64,000 bases of DNA. Source: Actinomycetes bacterium. GTDB taxonomy: Bacteria; Actinomycetota; Actinomycetes; Streptosporangiales; Streptosporangiaceae. Positions within the stretch are counted from its first letter, which is position 1. The number at the start of each line of letters is the position of its first letter. The notes under the pieces were generated by a model. That model did not search any database. It saw nothing but the letters and a program-made list of their open reading frames with translations, and was not told the origin of the DNA. The stretch lies in NCBI GenBank assembly GCA_025964575.1, contig JAOPYO010000172.1:39087-103086 (forward strand). The letters are read 5' to 3'. Position numbers and translations under genes: made by a program. Of the stretch, positions 17,184 through 26,658 are shown in pieces.

Positions 17184-17966
17184 ATGCAGCGTTTGGCAGG
17201 CCGGGTGGCCGTGGTGACCGGGGCCGCGAGCGGGATCGGGCTGGCCACCGTACGACGGTTCGCGGAGGAGGGCGCCAAGGTCGTCTGCGTCGACATCGAC
17301 GAGGTCGCGGGCGAGGCCGCCGCGAAGATGGCGCACGAGGTCCAGGGGGCCGGGGCCGTGTTCGTCCACGCCGACGTCACCAGCGAGAGCGACGTCCAGC
17401 GGATCTACCAGACCGCGCACGAGACCTATGGCAGCGTGGACATCGCCTTCAACAACGCCGGCATCTCCCCTCCGGACGACGACTCGATCCTGGAGACCGG
17501 GCTGGATGCCTGGCAGCGGGTACAACAGGTGAACCTCACCAGCGTCTTCCTGTGCTGCAAGTACGCCCTTCCGTACATGCGCGAGCAGGGCAAGGGCTCG
17601 ATCATCAACACCGCGTCCTTCGTGGCGGTGATGGGCGCCGCGACCAGCCAGATCTCCTACACGGCCTCCAAAGGTGGCGTGCTGGCGATGAGCAGGGAGC
17701 TGGGCGTGCAGTTCGCCCGCGAGGGCATCCGGGTGAACGCGCTCTGCCCGGGACCGGTGAACACCCCACTGCTACGGGAGTTGTTCGCCAAGGACCCAGA
17801 GCGCGCGGCCCGGCGGCTCGTCCACATCCCGGTGGGCCGGTTCGCGGAGCCCGAGGAGATCGCCGCGGCCGTGGCCTTCCTGGCCTCCGACGACTCCAGC
17901 TTCATCACCGCCTCCCAGTTCCTGGTGGACGGTGGCATCGCCGGCGCCTACGTCACCCCGATCTGA
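17184..17966 (+). CDS. Short-chain dehydrogenase/reductase
   Basis: 260 aa classical SDR. Cofactor motif TGAASGIG (about 12-19), an acidic residue after beta-2 (VCVDID) suggesting NAD preference, NNAG at about 90, and a catalytic YTASK near 155-160 with the preceding serine in the strand ISYTASK. ATG start with GGAGG upstream. Third gene of the ligase/aldehyde dehydrogenase operon, where it could oxidise an alcohol intermediate to the aldehyde used by the dehydrogenase. Substrate unknown. Confidence 0.88.
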   Translation: MQRLAGRVAVVTGAASGIGLATVRRFAEEGAKVVCVDIDEVAGEAAAKMAHEVQGAGAVFVHADVTSESDVQRIYQTAHETYGSVDIAFNNAGISPPDDDSILETGLDAWQRVQQVNLTSVFLCCKYALPYMREQGKGSIINTASFVAVMGAATSQISYTASKGGVLAMSRELGVQFAREGIRVNALCPGPVNTPLLRELFAKDPERAARRLVHIPVGRFAEPEEIAAAVAFLASDDSSFITASQFLVDGGIAGAYVTPI

Positions 17967-18035
17967 CGCATGGAGCCCCCGAGCGGTCTGTCTCAGCCCA
18001 CTCGGGGGCTGCTAGCCTGGCGCGATAGCCGACTT

Positions 18036-18240
18036 ACCCCGCGCGGGAGAGCGCCCCCACAGCCGGTGGTGGCCGCCGAAGGAGCAACTCCTCCCCGGAA
18101 CCTCTCAGGCCCAAGGACCGCGTGGGTGAGGTGACCTCTGGAAAGAGGGGATCCCAGGATCCTCCGCCGACGGTGCAAGCGATCCAATGGATGTGAAAAC
18201 CCATGGATCGTGAAACTCTCAGGCGCTGATGACAGAGGGG
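18036..18240 (+). ncRNA. Tandem glycine riboswitch
   Basis: Two glycine aptamers in series upstream of gcvT. Aptamer 1 (about 18036-18127) has GGGAGAG, CCGAAGGAGCAA, CTCTCAGGCCC and AAGGACCG in consensus order. Aptamer 2 (18135-18238) is closed by CCTCTG (18135-18140) pairing with CAGAGG (18233-18238) and holds GCCGACGGTGCAA and GTGAAACTCTCAGGC. Glycine riboswitches are usually ON switches for glycine cleavage genes. About 80 bases follow before the gcvT ATG; no clear intrinsic terminator is seen there, so control may be translational. Confidence 0.95.
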
Positions 18241-18318
18241 GAGGGCACCGACGACACCGCCGGATGCGCAGGTGGAACGATAGGAACCACGCGCCCCGCG
18301 ATAAGGAGCCTGCCCCTG

Positions 18319-19470
18319 ATGTCCGCGCCACTCGACGTACCGCCCGACGCACTTCCCAACGCGCATCCAGAGGTGAAGAGGACGCCGCTGCATGAGATCC
18401 ATGAGGGTCTTGGCGCGAATCTCGTCGACTTCGCCGGTTACCTGATGCCGCTGCGCTACGGCAGTGAGACCGCCGAGCACCTGGCGGTCCGCACCAGCGC
18501 CGGGCTCTTCGACATCTCCCACATGGGCGAGATCTTCGTCTCGGGCGCACAGGCCGCCGCCGCCCTCGACTACGCGCTGGTCGGCAATCTGTCCGCGCTG
18601 GCTCTCGGCCGGGCCCGGTACACGATGATCTGCGACGCGGCCGGCGGGATCCTCGACGACCTGATCGTCTACCGGATGGCCGACGAGACCTTCATGGTGG
18701 TGGCCAACGCCTCCAATGTCGCCGTCGTCCGCGACGCGCTGATCGACCGCGCCACCCCGTACGACGCGGAGGTCGATGACCGCTCCGAGTCGTACGCCCT
18801 GATCGCGGTGCAGGGGCCGAAGGCCCAGGAGATCCTCTACAGGGTCACCCAGGCGCCCCTGGCCGAGCTCAAGTACTACGCGATCCTCGCGGGTGAGGTG
18901 GCCGGCCTCGACGTCCTCATCGGGCGCACCGGATACACCGGCGAGGACGGCTTCGAGCTGTTCGTGTCGAGTGGCGACGCCGTGGCACTGTGGCAGGCGC
19001 TGACCAAAGCGGGCGAGGACGATCTCAAGCCCGCCGGCCTGTCCGCCCGCGACACCCTGCGGCTCGAGGCGGGCATGCCGCTGTACGGAAACGAGTTGTC
19101 CACCGAGACGACGCCCTATGACGCGGGTCTGGGCCGTGTGGTGAAACTGGACAAGGCGGAGGACTTCGTGGGCCGGGAGGCCCTGACGGCTGTCGCTGAG
19201 ACCCCGCCCGGGCGTACGCTCGTCGGACTGGTCGCGAAGGGCCGTCGGGTGCCCCGGCATGGCTATTCGGTGGTCACCACAGGTGAGCAGGGCGGCACGC
19301 CGTGCGGTGTCGTGACCAGCGGCGCTCCGTCGCCGACACTGGGCAAGCCGATCGCGATGGCTTATCTCGACACCGGGACCGGCACGGCCGATCTCGCGGT
19401 CGACATCCGTGGCAAGCATGAGCCGGTCGACGTGGTCTCCCTTCCGTTCTACAAACGTGTCGTGCCGTAG
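18319..19470 (+). CDS. gcvT: Aminomethyltransferase, glycine cleavage T-protein
   Basis: Transfers the methylene group from lipoyl-bound aminomethyl to tetrahydrofolate, giving methylene-THF and ammonia. 383 aa from the ATG at 18319, chosen for AAGGAG ten bases upstream. GcvT landmarks present: [21 protein letters not shown], the folate-contact [11 protein letters not shown] and [18 protein letters not shown]. Directly follows the glycine riboswitch and is co-oriented with gcvH, glyA and sdaA. Confidence 0.97.
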   Translation: MSAPLDVPPDALPNAHPEVKRTPLHEIHEGLGANLVDFAGYLMPLRYGSETAEHLAVRTSAGLFDISHMGEIFVSGAQAAAALDYALVGNLSALALGRARYTMICDAAGGILDDLIVYRMADETFMVVANASNVAVVRDALIDRATPYDAEVDDRSESYALIAVQGPKAQEILYRVTQAPLAELKYYAILAGEVAGLDVLIGRTGYTGEDGFELFVSSGDAVALWQALTKAGEDDLKPAGLSARDTLRLEAGMPLYGNELSTETTPYDAGLGRVVKLDKAEDFVGREALTAVAETPPGRTLVGLVAKGRRVPRHGYSVVTTGEQGGTPCGVVTSGAPSPTLGKPIAMAYLDTGTGTADLAVDIRGKHEPVDVVSLPFYKRVVP

Positions 19471-19505
19471 GCGCGCCCGACAAACACTCTTACCAGGAGA
19501 AGATA

Positions 19506-19892
19506 GTGAGCGTTCCCGAGCAGCTCCGTTACACGGAGGAACACGAGTGGGTGGCCGGCCTCGACAGCGAGAGCGGCGTGGTCACTGTGGGAATCACCGC
19601 GTACGCCGCGGACGCACTGGGCGACATCGTCTACGTGCAGCTACCCGATGAGGGTGCGGCCGTCGAGGCCGGCGAGCCGTGCGGCGAGGCCGAGTCCACC
19701 AAGTCGGTAAGCGACATCTACGCGCCGGTCTCCGGTGAGGTGACTTCGGTCAACACCGCGGTGACCGACGACCCAGCCATGATCAATACCGATCCGTACG
19801 GCGAGGGCTGGCTGTTCAAGGTCCGGCTGGAGGGCGACCCCGGCGACCTGCTGGACGCCGCCTCGTACAGCAAGCTCGTCGAGGAGTCCTGA
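19506..19892 (+). CDS. gcvH: Glycine cleavage system H protein
   Basis: Lipoyl carrier of the glycine cleavage system; shuttles the aminomethyl group between P- and T-proteins. 128 aa, normal for the family. The lipoylated lysine is K66 in [19 protein letters not shown] start with GGAGAAG upstream. The gap to gcvT is 35 bases and to glyA 5 bases, so it is part of the same operon. Confidence 0.97.
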   Translation: MSVPEQLRYTEEHEWVAGLDSESGVVTVGITAYAADALGDIVYVQLPDEGAAVEAGEPCGEAESTKSVSDIYAPVSGEVTSVNTAVTDDPAMINTDPYGEGWLFKVRLEGDPGDLLDAASYSKLVEES

Positions 19893-19897
19893 CCCTA

Positions 19898-21157
19898 ATG
19901 AGCACCATGTACCAGTCCCTGGCCGAGGTCGATCCCGAGGTCGCCACGGCGGTCGCGGCCGAGCTGGGCCGTCAGCAGCACACCCTCGAAATGATCGCGT
20001 CGGAGAACTTCGCTCCGGTCGCGGTGCTCGAGGCGCAGGGCTCGGTGCTGACCAACAAGTACGCCGAGGGCTACCCGGGCCGCCGCTACTACGGGGGCTG
20101 CGAGCACGTCGATGTCACCGAGCAACTGGCCATCGACAGGGCCATCGACCTCTTTGGGGCGGACCACGCCAACGTGCAGCCGCACTCGGGCGCGCAGGCC
20201 AACACCGCGGTCTACTTCGCGCTCCTGCAGCACGGCGACACGATCCTGGGCCTCGACCTCGCGCACGGTGGCCACCTGACCCACGGCATGCGGCTCAACT
20301 ACTCCGGCAAGACGCTCAACGTGGTGCCCTACCATGTGCGCGCGGAGGATGGCCTGGTCGACATGGACGAGGTCGCCACGCTGGCCGCCGAGAATCGGCC
20401 AAAGATGATCGTGGCGGGCTGGTCGGCCTACCCGCGGCAACTGGACTTCGCCGCCTTCCGGGAGATCGCCGACTCGGTCGGCGCCCTTCTGATGGTCGAC
20501 ATGGCACACTTCGCCGGCCTGGTCGCGGCGGGTCTGCACCCCTCGCCGGTCCCGTACGCCGACATCGTCACCACGACGACGCACAAGACGCTGGGTGGGC
20601 CGCGCGGTGGTCTGATCCTGTCCCGCGAGAAGTACGGGAAGAAGATCAACTCTGCGGTCTTCCCGGGCATGCAGGGCGGCCCCCTCGAGCACGTGATCGC
20701 GGCCAAGGCCGTGGCACTCAAGATCGCCGGCTCTGAGGAGTTTCGCGAGCGGCAGGCCCGTACGATCGAAGGCGCGCGGATCATCGCGGCGCGGCTGCTC
20801 GAGGGGGACTCCACCAAGGCCGGGGTGACGGTGCTGACCGGGGGCACGGACGTGCACCTGGTGCTGGTCGACCTGGTCGACTCGGAGCTCACCGGGCGCG
20901 AGGCCGAGGACCGGCTGCACGAGCTCGGCATCACAGTGAACCGCAACGCGGTGCCGAACGACCCCAGGCCGCCCATGGTGACCTCAGGGTTGCGAGTGGG
21001 CACACCCGCGCTGGCCACCCGTGGCTTCCAGGCCGCCGACTTCGTGGAAGTGGCCGACATCCTGGCCCTGGCGCTACAACCGTCCTACGACGCGGTAGCG
21101 CTCAAGGCCAGAGTGAAGGCCCTGGCGGACAAACACCCGCTCTACCCCAACCTGTAA
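19898..21157 (+). CDS. glyA: Serine hydroxymethyltransferase
   Basis: PLP enzyme interconverting glycine plus methylene-THF and serine plus THF. 419 aa. The PLP lysine is K230 in [29 protein letters not shown] and the C-terminal [11 protein letters not shown] segment are intact. Placed five bases after gcvH, so glycine carbon released by the cleavage system can be joined to a second glycine to give serine, the substrate of the next gene. Confidence 0.98.
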   Translation: MSTMYQSLAEVDPEVATAVAAELGRQQHTLEMIASENFAPVAVLEAQGSVLTNKYAEGYPGRRYYGGCEHVDVTEQLAIDRAIDLFGADHANVQPHSGAQANTAVYFALLQHGDTILGLDLAHGGHLTHGMRLNYSGKTLNVVPYHVRAEDGLVDMDEVATLAAENRPKMIVAGWSAYPRQLDFAAFREIADSVGALLMVDMAHFAGLVAAGLHPSPVPYADIVTTTTHKTLGGPRGGLILSREKYGKKINSAVFPGMQGGPLEHVIAAKAVALKIAGSEEFRERQARTIEGARIIAARLLEGDSTKAGVTVLTGGTDVHLVLVDLVDSELTGREAEDRLHELGITVNRNAVPNDPRPPMVTSGLRVGTPALATRGFQAADFVEVADILALALQPSYDAVALKARVKALADKHPLYPNL

Positions 21158-21166
21158 ACACCATCT

Positions 21167-21230
21167 CGCCGATCTTGATGTGAGCCACCTTTCGAACCTC
21201 GTTCATACGTGGCTCACATCAAGATCGGCG
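21167..21230. terminator. 22-bp perfect-stem hairpin between glyA and sdaA
   Basis: Arms 21167-21188 and 21209-21230 are perfect complements over 22 bases (core GATCTTGATGTGAGCCAC), with a 20-base loop. It begins ten bases after the glyA stop and ends 16 bases before the sdaA ATG. It should strongly terminate or attenuate transcription; the right arm lies where the sdaA ribosome-binding site is expected, so it may also control translation. Confidence 0.8.
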
Positions 21231-21246
21231 TGGGAAACGGCCTCGC

Positions 21247-22626
21247 ATGGCGATCAGTGTTTTCGACCTTTTCAAGATCGGCATCGGGCCGTCCAGCTCG
21301 CACACCGGGGGGCCGATGGCGGCCGCGCACCGGTTCGCCCGGGGGCTGCATACCGACGGGGTGCTGGCTTCCGTCACCGGCGTCCGGGTGATCCTCTACG
21401 GGTCGCTGGGGCTGACCGGCAAGGGCCACGGGAGCGATAAGGCCGTCATTCTCGGGCTGGAGGGCGACAAGCCCGAGCTCGTGGACGTCGACTCGATCGA
21501 CCGGCGGCTGGCCGCCGTACGCGAGAGCGGCACGCTGCGGCTCTGGGGGCCCGCAGGCCCTGAGGTTCCCTTCGTGGTCGGCGAGCACCTGATCTTCGAG
21601 CGCAAGGTGTCACTGCCCGGCCATCCCAACGGCATGCGCTTCACCGCGTACGACGCGGACGGCGCGGAGCTGCGGTCGAGGGGCTACTACTCGGTGGGCG
21701 GCGGCTTCGTCGTCGACGAGAAGGCCACCGGCGCGGACCGGATCAAGGCTGATGACACTCTGCTCCCCCATCCGTTCGGCTCTGCCACCGAACTGCTCGA
21801 GCTCACCCAGAAGACCGGGCTGTCGATCTCGGCTTTGATGCTGGAGAACGAGAAGGCGTTCGGCCGCTCCGAGCAGGAGATCCGGGACAGGCTGCTGGAT
21901 CTGTGGCAGGTCATGCGGGACTGCGTACGCCGGGGCTGTGCCAACGAGGGGCTGCTGCCGGGCGGGCTCAAGGTCCGCCGTCGGGCCCACCAGCTCTACC
22001 GCAAGCTGACGACCGAGACGGGCCAGGACCCGCTGGCCGCCATGGACTGGGTGACGCTGTTCGCGCTGGCCGTCAACGAGGAGAACGCGGCCGGCGGCCG
22101 CATCGTCACCGCACCCACCAATGGCGCGGCCGGGATCATCCCTGCCCTGCTGCACTACTACGACAAGTTCGTGCCGGGCGCCAACGATGACGGCGTCATC
22201 AGGTTCCTGCTCACCGCGGGGGCCATCGGTGTGCTGTTCAAGCAGAACGCGAGCATCTCCGGTGCCGAGGTGGGCTGCCAGGGCGAGGTCGGTTCCGCCT
22301 GCTCGATGGCCGCGGCCGGGCTCACCGAGATCATGGGCGGCACCCCAGAACAGGTGGAGAACGCCGCCGAGATCGGCATCGAGCACAATCTCGGCCTGAC
22401 ATGTGACCCGGTGGGCGGCCTGGTGCAGGTGCCCTGCATCGAACGCAATGCGGTGGGCTCGATCAAGGCGATCAGCGCGGCCCGGATCGCGCTGCGTGGC
22501 GACGGAAAGCACTTCGTCTCGCTCGACAAGGCGATCAAGACCATGCGTGACACCGGCCGCGACATGCTCGACAAGTACAAGGAGACCAGTCGCGGCGGCC
22601 TCGCCGTCAACGTCATCGAATGCTGA
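21247..22626 (+). CDS. sdaA: L-serine ammonia-lyase, iron-sulfur type
   Basis: Deaminates L-serine to pyruvate and ammonia using an oxygen-sensitive [4Fe-4S] cluster. 459 aa, a single-chain enzyme with the beta domain (1-150; [17 protein letters not shown]) and alpha domain fused. Cluster cysteines are within [17 protein letters not shown] and [20 protein letters not shown]. Follows glyA across a long hairpin, which suggests it is expressed separately or at a lower level than the glycine genes. Confidence 0.97.
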   Translation: MAISVFDLFKIGIGPSSSHTGGPMAAAHRFARGLHTDGVLASVTGVRVILYGSLGLTGKGHGSDKAVILGLEGDKPELVDVDSIDRRLAAVRESGTLRLWGPAGPEVPFVVGEHLIFERKVSLPGHPNGMRFTAYDADGAELRSRGYYSVGGGFVVDEKATGADRIKADDTLLPHPFGSATELLELTQKTGLSISALMLENEKAFGRSEQEIRDRLLDLWQVMRDCVRRGCANEGLLPGGLKVRRRAHQLYRKLTTETGQDPLAAMDWVTLFALAVNEENAAGGRIVTAPTNGAAGIIPALLHYYDKFVPGANDDGVIRFLLTAGAIGVLFKQNASISGAEVGCQGEVGSACSMAAAGLTEIMGGTPEQVENAAEIGIEHNLGLTCDPVGGLVQVPCIERNAVGSIKAISAARIALRGDGKHFVSLDKAIKTMRDTGRDMLDKYKETSRGGLAVNVIEC

Positions 22627-22692
22627 GAGCCGGTGGCGCGGCATCGCACCACCGGCCCCCAGGAGACTGCTGAACAACCGGGCGCGACGCCT

Positions 22693-22902
22693 CTATTGGC
22701 GGTTGCTCTTGCTGAAGATCTTCTTCATCTTCTCGACGGCGTCGCCGACCTTGTCCTTGGCATCCCCGACGACTTCCTTGGCCTGGCCCTGGGCCTGATC
22801 GACCTTGCCCTCGTCCTCGAGCCGCTCATCCCCGGTCACCTTGCCGGCGGCCTCTTTCGCCTTGCCCGCAAGCTCATCGGACTTCGCCTTCAGGTGTCTC
22901 AT
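22693..22902 (-). CDS. CsbD-family stress protein
   Basis: 69 aa from ATG 22902, which has GGGGGA seven bases upstream; a TTG at 22917 would add five residues. Lys/Glu/Ala/Asp-rich amphipathic helices with the CsbD repeat-like pattern ([20 protein letters not shown], then [19 protein letters not shown]). These are abundant general-stress proteins of unknown mechanism, often under alternative sigma factors. Confidence 0.9.
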   Translation of the reverse strand: MRHLKAKSDELAGKAKEAAGKVTGDERLEDEGKVDQAQGQAKEVVGDAKDKVGDAVEKMKKIFSKSNRQ

Positions 22903-22945
22903 GTCCCATTCCCCCAATGGTGACTAGATGCAACCTGATATCACT

Positions 22946-24157
22946 CTACGTCACGATAGGGATGGGTTCCAGTGCCAGGCGGTCCAGGGCGAGCGAGGCC
23001 AGCAACGCGGCGCCGTCGGTGAGGACCTCGTCGTCAAAGGCGGCCTCGGCCGCGTGGTTGAACGGCGCGGTGGACACGTCCCGGTCAGGCGGGCAGGCCC
23101 CGAGGAAGATGAACGCGCCCGGCACCTCGTCGAGGACGAGGGAGAAGTCCTCCGATCCGGTCAGCGGATTCGGCAGCCGCAAGAACCGGTCAGCGCCGAA
23201 CAGCGAGCCGACGGTCCCCTCGGCGAAGGCGGTCTCGGCGGCGTCGTTGACCGTGACCGGGTAACCCATGGCGAACTCGGCCTCCACGGTCAGCCCGTGG
23301 GCTGCCGCGATTCCACGCACTACACCGACCGCACCGTCCCTGATGCGCGTGTGCGCCACTTCGGAGAAGGACCGCAGGGTCACCGAGAATTCGGCGGTGT
23401 CCGGGATGACGTTGTCCTTCGTGCCGGCGTGGAAGCTGCCGACGGTGAGCACGACCGGATCGAAGACGTCGAAGTTGCGGGTCACGAACGTCTGCAGCGC
23501 GAGCACCATCTCGCAGGCGACCGGAACGGGGTCCTTGGCCAGATGGGGTTGTGAACCATGCCCCCCGAGCCCGCGCACGGTCACCTCCAGCTGATCGGCG
23601 GCGGCCATCATCGGCCCGGCCCTGGCCGTGAACCAGCCGTTCGGCAACAGCGAGGCGGCCACGTGCAGGCCGTACGCCGCCACCGGCCGTTCCCCGGACG
23701 CCTCCAGCACTCCTTCGTCGATCATGTATCCGGCGCCGCGGAAGCCCTCTTCACCCGGCTGGAACATGAACACGACGTTCCCGGCCAGCTCGGCGCGCCG
23801 CGCGGCCAGCAGCCGGGCCGCACCGACCAGCATGGAGGTGTGCAGGTCATGGCCGCAGGCGTGCATGGCCCCATCGATCGTCGAGGCGTAGGGGACCCCG
23901 GTCCGCTCGGCCACCGGCAGTGCGTCCATGTCACCGCGCAGCAACACCGTCGGCCCGGGACGGCCTCCACGAAGCACACCGGTCACCGACGAGAGCTGCT
24001 TGCCTGTAGTGATCTCCAACGGCAGTCCATCGAGCGCGCCGAGGACCCGTTCCTGCGTGCGGGGCAGCTCCAGCCCGATCTCCGGCTCCCGATGCAGCTC
24101 ATGGCGGAGCCGTACAAGATCGTCATAGAGGTCAGCGGCGTCGCTGAGCATGGACAT
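22946..24157 (-). CDS. M20-family amidohydrolase
   Basis: 403 aa metal-dependent aminoacylase/hippurate hydrolase-like enzyme. Metal-site motifs: GDMDALPVAE, HACGHDLHTSMLVGAA and PGEEGFRGA; the lid/dimerisation domain is inserted at about 185-300. The ATG at 24157 is preceded by GGAGGTG; the longer frame to 24229 has no ribosome site. Substrates of this group are N-acyl amino acids or related conjugates, and sequence does not say which. Confidence 0.9.
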   Translation of the reverse strand: MSMLSDAADLYDDLVRLRHELHREPEIGLELPRTQERVLGALDGLPLEITTGKQLSSVTGVLRGGRPGPTVLLRGDMDALPVAERTGVPYASTIDGAMHACGHDLHTSMLVGAARLLAARRAELAGNVVFMFQPGEEGFRGAGYMIDEGVLEASGERPVAAYGLHVAASLLPNGWFTARAGPMMAAADQLEVTVRGLGGHGSQPHLAKDPVPVACEMVLALQTFVTRNFDVFDPVVLTVGSFHAGTKDNVIPDTAEFSVTLRSFSEVAHTRIRDGAVGVVRGIAAAHGLTVEAEFAMGYPVTVNDAAETAFAEGTVGSLFGADRFLRLPNPLTGSEDFSLVLDEVPGAFIFLGACPPDRDVSTAPFNHAAEAAFDDEVLTDGAALLASLALDRLALEPIPIVT

Positions 24158-24336
24158 TGGGCACCTCCACCGACAGGACCTCCAGGTAGAGGGCCCCTCC
24201 AGACCGTACGAGCAGGCTACCCCGATCACGGCATGTGTTCACGGTAGCACCGTGCGATGTTCAGGCGGTCCCGTAGATCTTGAAGTGGTGCGGGCCATTG
24301 AGGGCCGCAGCCGAAAGGGCCCCAGAAGGGCACCCG

Positions 24337-25179
24337 TCAGCGGAAGACGACGGTCTTTTCGCCGTTGAGGAGGATGCGGTGTTCGGAGTGCCATCGAACG
24401 GCGCGGGCCAGGGCCAGGCACTCGGTGTCGCGGCCGACCGCCATGAGCTCCTCCGGTCCCTGGGTGTGGTCCACCCGGGCGACCTCCTGCTCGATGATCG
24501 GCCCCTCGTCGAGGTCCGCGGTGACGTAGTGCGCGGTGGCGCCGATCAGCTTCACGCCGTGGGAGTGCGCCTGGTGGTAGGGCCTCGCGCCCTTGAAGGA
24601 CGGCAAGAACGAGTGGTGAATGTTGATCACCCTGCCCTCCAGCTTCGAGCACAGATCCTCGGAGAGGATCTGCATGTAGCGGGCGAGCACCACCAGGTCG
24701 GCGCGATAGTGCTGCACCAGGGTGAACACCTCGGCCTCCTGCGCGGCCTTGCCACCGGCGGTCAACGGCAGATGGTGGTAGTCGACGCCGTACGACTGAG
24801 TGAGCGGCCGCAGGTCGGGATGGTTGGACACGACGGCGACGACATCGATGTCCAGCAGCCCGGAACGGACCCGGTACAGCAGGTCGTTGAGGCAGTGCCC
24901 GGCCTTGGACACCATGATCAGCACCCGGGGCCGGTCGGCGGAGTCGTGCAGCTCCCAGTCGAAGGCGAACTCCGGCGCCATCCTCGCGAAAGCGCCCCGC
25001 AGATCGTCCAGGCCTGCCCCTGCGAACTGCACGCGCATGAAGAATCGGCCGGTCGACTGGTCACCGTACTGCTGACTCTCCAGGATGTTGCAGCCGCGCT
25101 CGGCCAGCAGGCCGGAGACGGCCGCGACGATGCCCGGTCGGTCCGGGCAGGACAGCGTCAGGATGTACACGGTGCTCAA
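24337..25179 (-). CDS. purU: Formyltetrahydrofolate deformylase
   Basis: Hydrolyses 10-formyl-THF to THF and formate, balancing one-carbon pools. 280 aa: N-terminal ACT domain (1-80; CPDRPGIVAAVSG), then the formyltransferase-fold domain with catalytic N-H-D residues in INIHHSFLPSF and ATAHYVTADLDEGPII. The start appears to be TTG at 25179. Its presence near the glycine cleavage operon fits a need to recycle THF when glycine is catabolised. Confidence 0.95.
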   Translation of the reverse strand: MSTVYILTLSCPDRPGIVAAVSGLLAERGCNILESQQYGDQSTGRFFMRVQFAGAGLDDLRGAFARMAPEFAFDWELHDSADRPRVLIMVSKAGHCLNDLLYRVRSGLLDIDVVAVVSNHPDLRPLTQSYGVDYHHLPLTAGGKAAQEAEVFTLVQHYRADLVVLARYMQILSEDLCSKLEGRVINIHHSFLPSFKGARPYHQAHSHGVKLIGATAHYVTADLDEGPIIEQEVARVDHTQGPEELMAVGRDTECLALARAVRWHSEHRILLNGEKTVVFR

Positions 25180-25202
25180 TTGCTCGCTTCGCTCATAGTC
25201 GG

Positions 25203-25597
25203 TTGATTCCCCGAGCTTACGTCGTACGCCTTCGGCCGTTCGAGCACGTCACAGCGACCATCCTGGACACGATGGGCATCGCCGGCGCGATCCATCACCT
25301 GGTCCGGCAGTCGGCCGCACTCGAGATGCTGCGCCCGTTGGTCCATGACTTCTCTCACTGGTTCGTGATCGGCCAGCTGAGCGCGGTCGTGACGTTGTCC
25401 CTGGCCGCAGCCGTACTGGACGGCTGGACCGGCTGGGGCCGACTCCGATCCTGGCGCTGGGCCTCACCGTCATCGTGCGCATTGCGCTGACCGTCTGTGT
25501 CCAGGCGATGCGCCCGCAGAAGGCGACATCCGCAACTCTGAATCTTGACCTCGGCGAGTCCCGCCGGCACGTAGCGGAGGCTTCGCTGACCACTTGA
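25203..25597 (+). pseudogene. Small membrane protein gene with a frameshift
   Basis: The first frame encodes about 80 sensible residues (GAIHHLVRQSAALEMLRPLV, then FSHWFVIGQLSAVVTLSLAA). At about 25435-25445 the coding pattern moves to another frame and continues (PILALGLTVIVRIALTVCVQ) to TGA at 25595-25597. Joining the two by restoring one base gives a roughly 130-aa two-helix membrane protein. A real one-base deletion or a sequencing error are equally possible. No family recognised. Confidence 0.55.
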
Positions 25598-25634
25598 GGT
25601 GTTTTCGGCAGACTGGCCGGGTTAAGTTCGCTTC

Positions 25635-26618
25635 ATGCGACGGGCCCTGATCCTCATGGTGACGGTCGTCCTCGTGCTGGCCGGTGCTCTGACCGGATGC
25701 AAGAACCAGAACAGCCAGGGCGGAGGAAGCACGACCCAGGGTCACGGCACCCAGAAGGGCAGCCGCAAGCGCCCCACCATCGTGCAGGGGATCCCCACCA
25801 ACACCGGCACGTTCAAGCTGAACCTCGACGTGGGCACCCCCGGGCACCGCGAATATCTGCTGCACGTGCCGGCCAGGCTCACCAAGGGCGGCTGGCGGGA
25901 CGGCAGACCGAACAGGCCACTGCCCTTGGTGCTGGCCATGCACGGCGGGCTCAGCAACATGCAGGGGATGCGGGAGCTCACCGGCTTCGACGACCTCTCC
26001 GATCAGAAGGGCTTCCTGGTCGCCTATCCCGACGGGTTCATGACCACCTGGAACGCAGGCGACTGCTGTGGGCCCGCCAAGATCGGCAACATCGACGACG
26101 TCGGCTTCCTGACCAAGCTGATCGACAAACTCGTCGGCTCCGGGCTGGCCGACGGCACCCGGGTCTACGCGACCGGGTTTTCCAACGGCGCGGGCATGGC
26201 CTACCGGCTGGCCTGCGAGGGGCCCGGCAAGATCGCCGCGATCGGGGTGGTGGAGGGGGCCCTCGTCATGAGCTGCCATCCCGACCGTCCCGTGTCCGCG
26301 CTGATCTTCCATGGCACGGCGGATCGCAGCGTGCCGTACAACGGCGGCGGCACCCGGGACTTCAACGACCGTCGCCCGTTCCCGCCCGTGTCGCAGGCGG
26401 TCGACTTCTGGCGCAAGGCCGACAAGCTACCCGGCCTGCGGCAGACCAGCCTCAGCCGGCAGCTGAGCCGGGCCTCGACACAATGCCGGTCGACGGGCAA
26501 GAGCGACAGCGGCGCCGAGGTGTCGTTCTGCCGGATCGACGGCGGCACGCACCACTGGCCCGCCTCCGCGAGCGCACAGCTGTGGGATTTCTTCGCCAGC
26601 CACTCTCGACCATCATGA
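25635..26618 (+). CDS. Esterase lipoprotein, PHB-depolymerase/LpqC family
   Basis: 327 aa secreted alpha/beta hydrolase. Lipoprotein signal MRRALILMVTVVLVLAGALTGC with lipobox LTGC (C22). The catalytic serine is in GFSNGAG, an acid is in HGTADRSVPYNGG, and the histidine is in GGTHHWP near the C-terminus. This matches the polyhydroxybutyrate depolymerase / feruloyl-esterase-like CE1 group. Probably anchored outside the membrane and acting on polyesters or acyl-carbohydrates. Confidence 0.9.
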   Translation: MRRALILMVTVVLVLAGALTGCKNQNSQGGGSTTQGHGTQKGSRKRPTIVQGIPTNTGTFKLNLDVGTPGHREYLLHVPARLTKGGWRDGRPNRPLPLVLAMHGGLSNMQGMRELTGFDDLSDQKGFLVAYPDGFMTTWNAGDCCGPAKIGNIDDVGFLTKLIDKLVGSGLADGTRVYATGFSNGAGMAYRLACEGPGKIAAIGVVEGALVMSCHPDRPVSALIFHGTADRSVPYNGGGTRDFNDRRPFPPVSQAVDFWRKADKLPGLRQTSLSRQLSRASTQCRSTGKSDSGAEVSFCRIDGGTHHWPASASAQLWDFFASHSRPS

Positions 26619-26658
26619 AGACTTTTCATGTTTAACGTTTTATGACACTCTGACCGGT

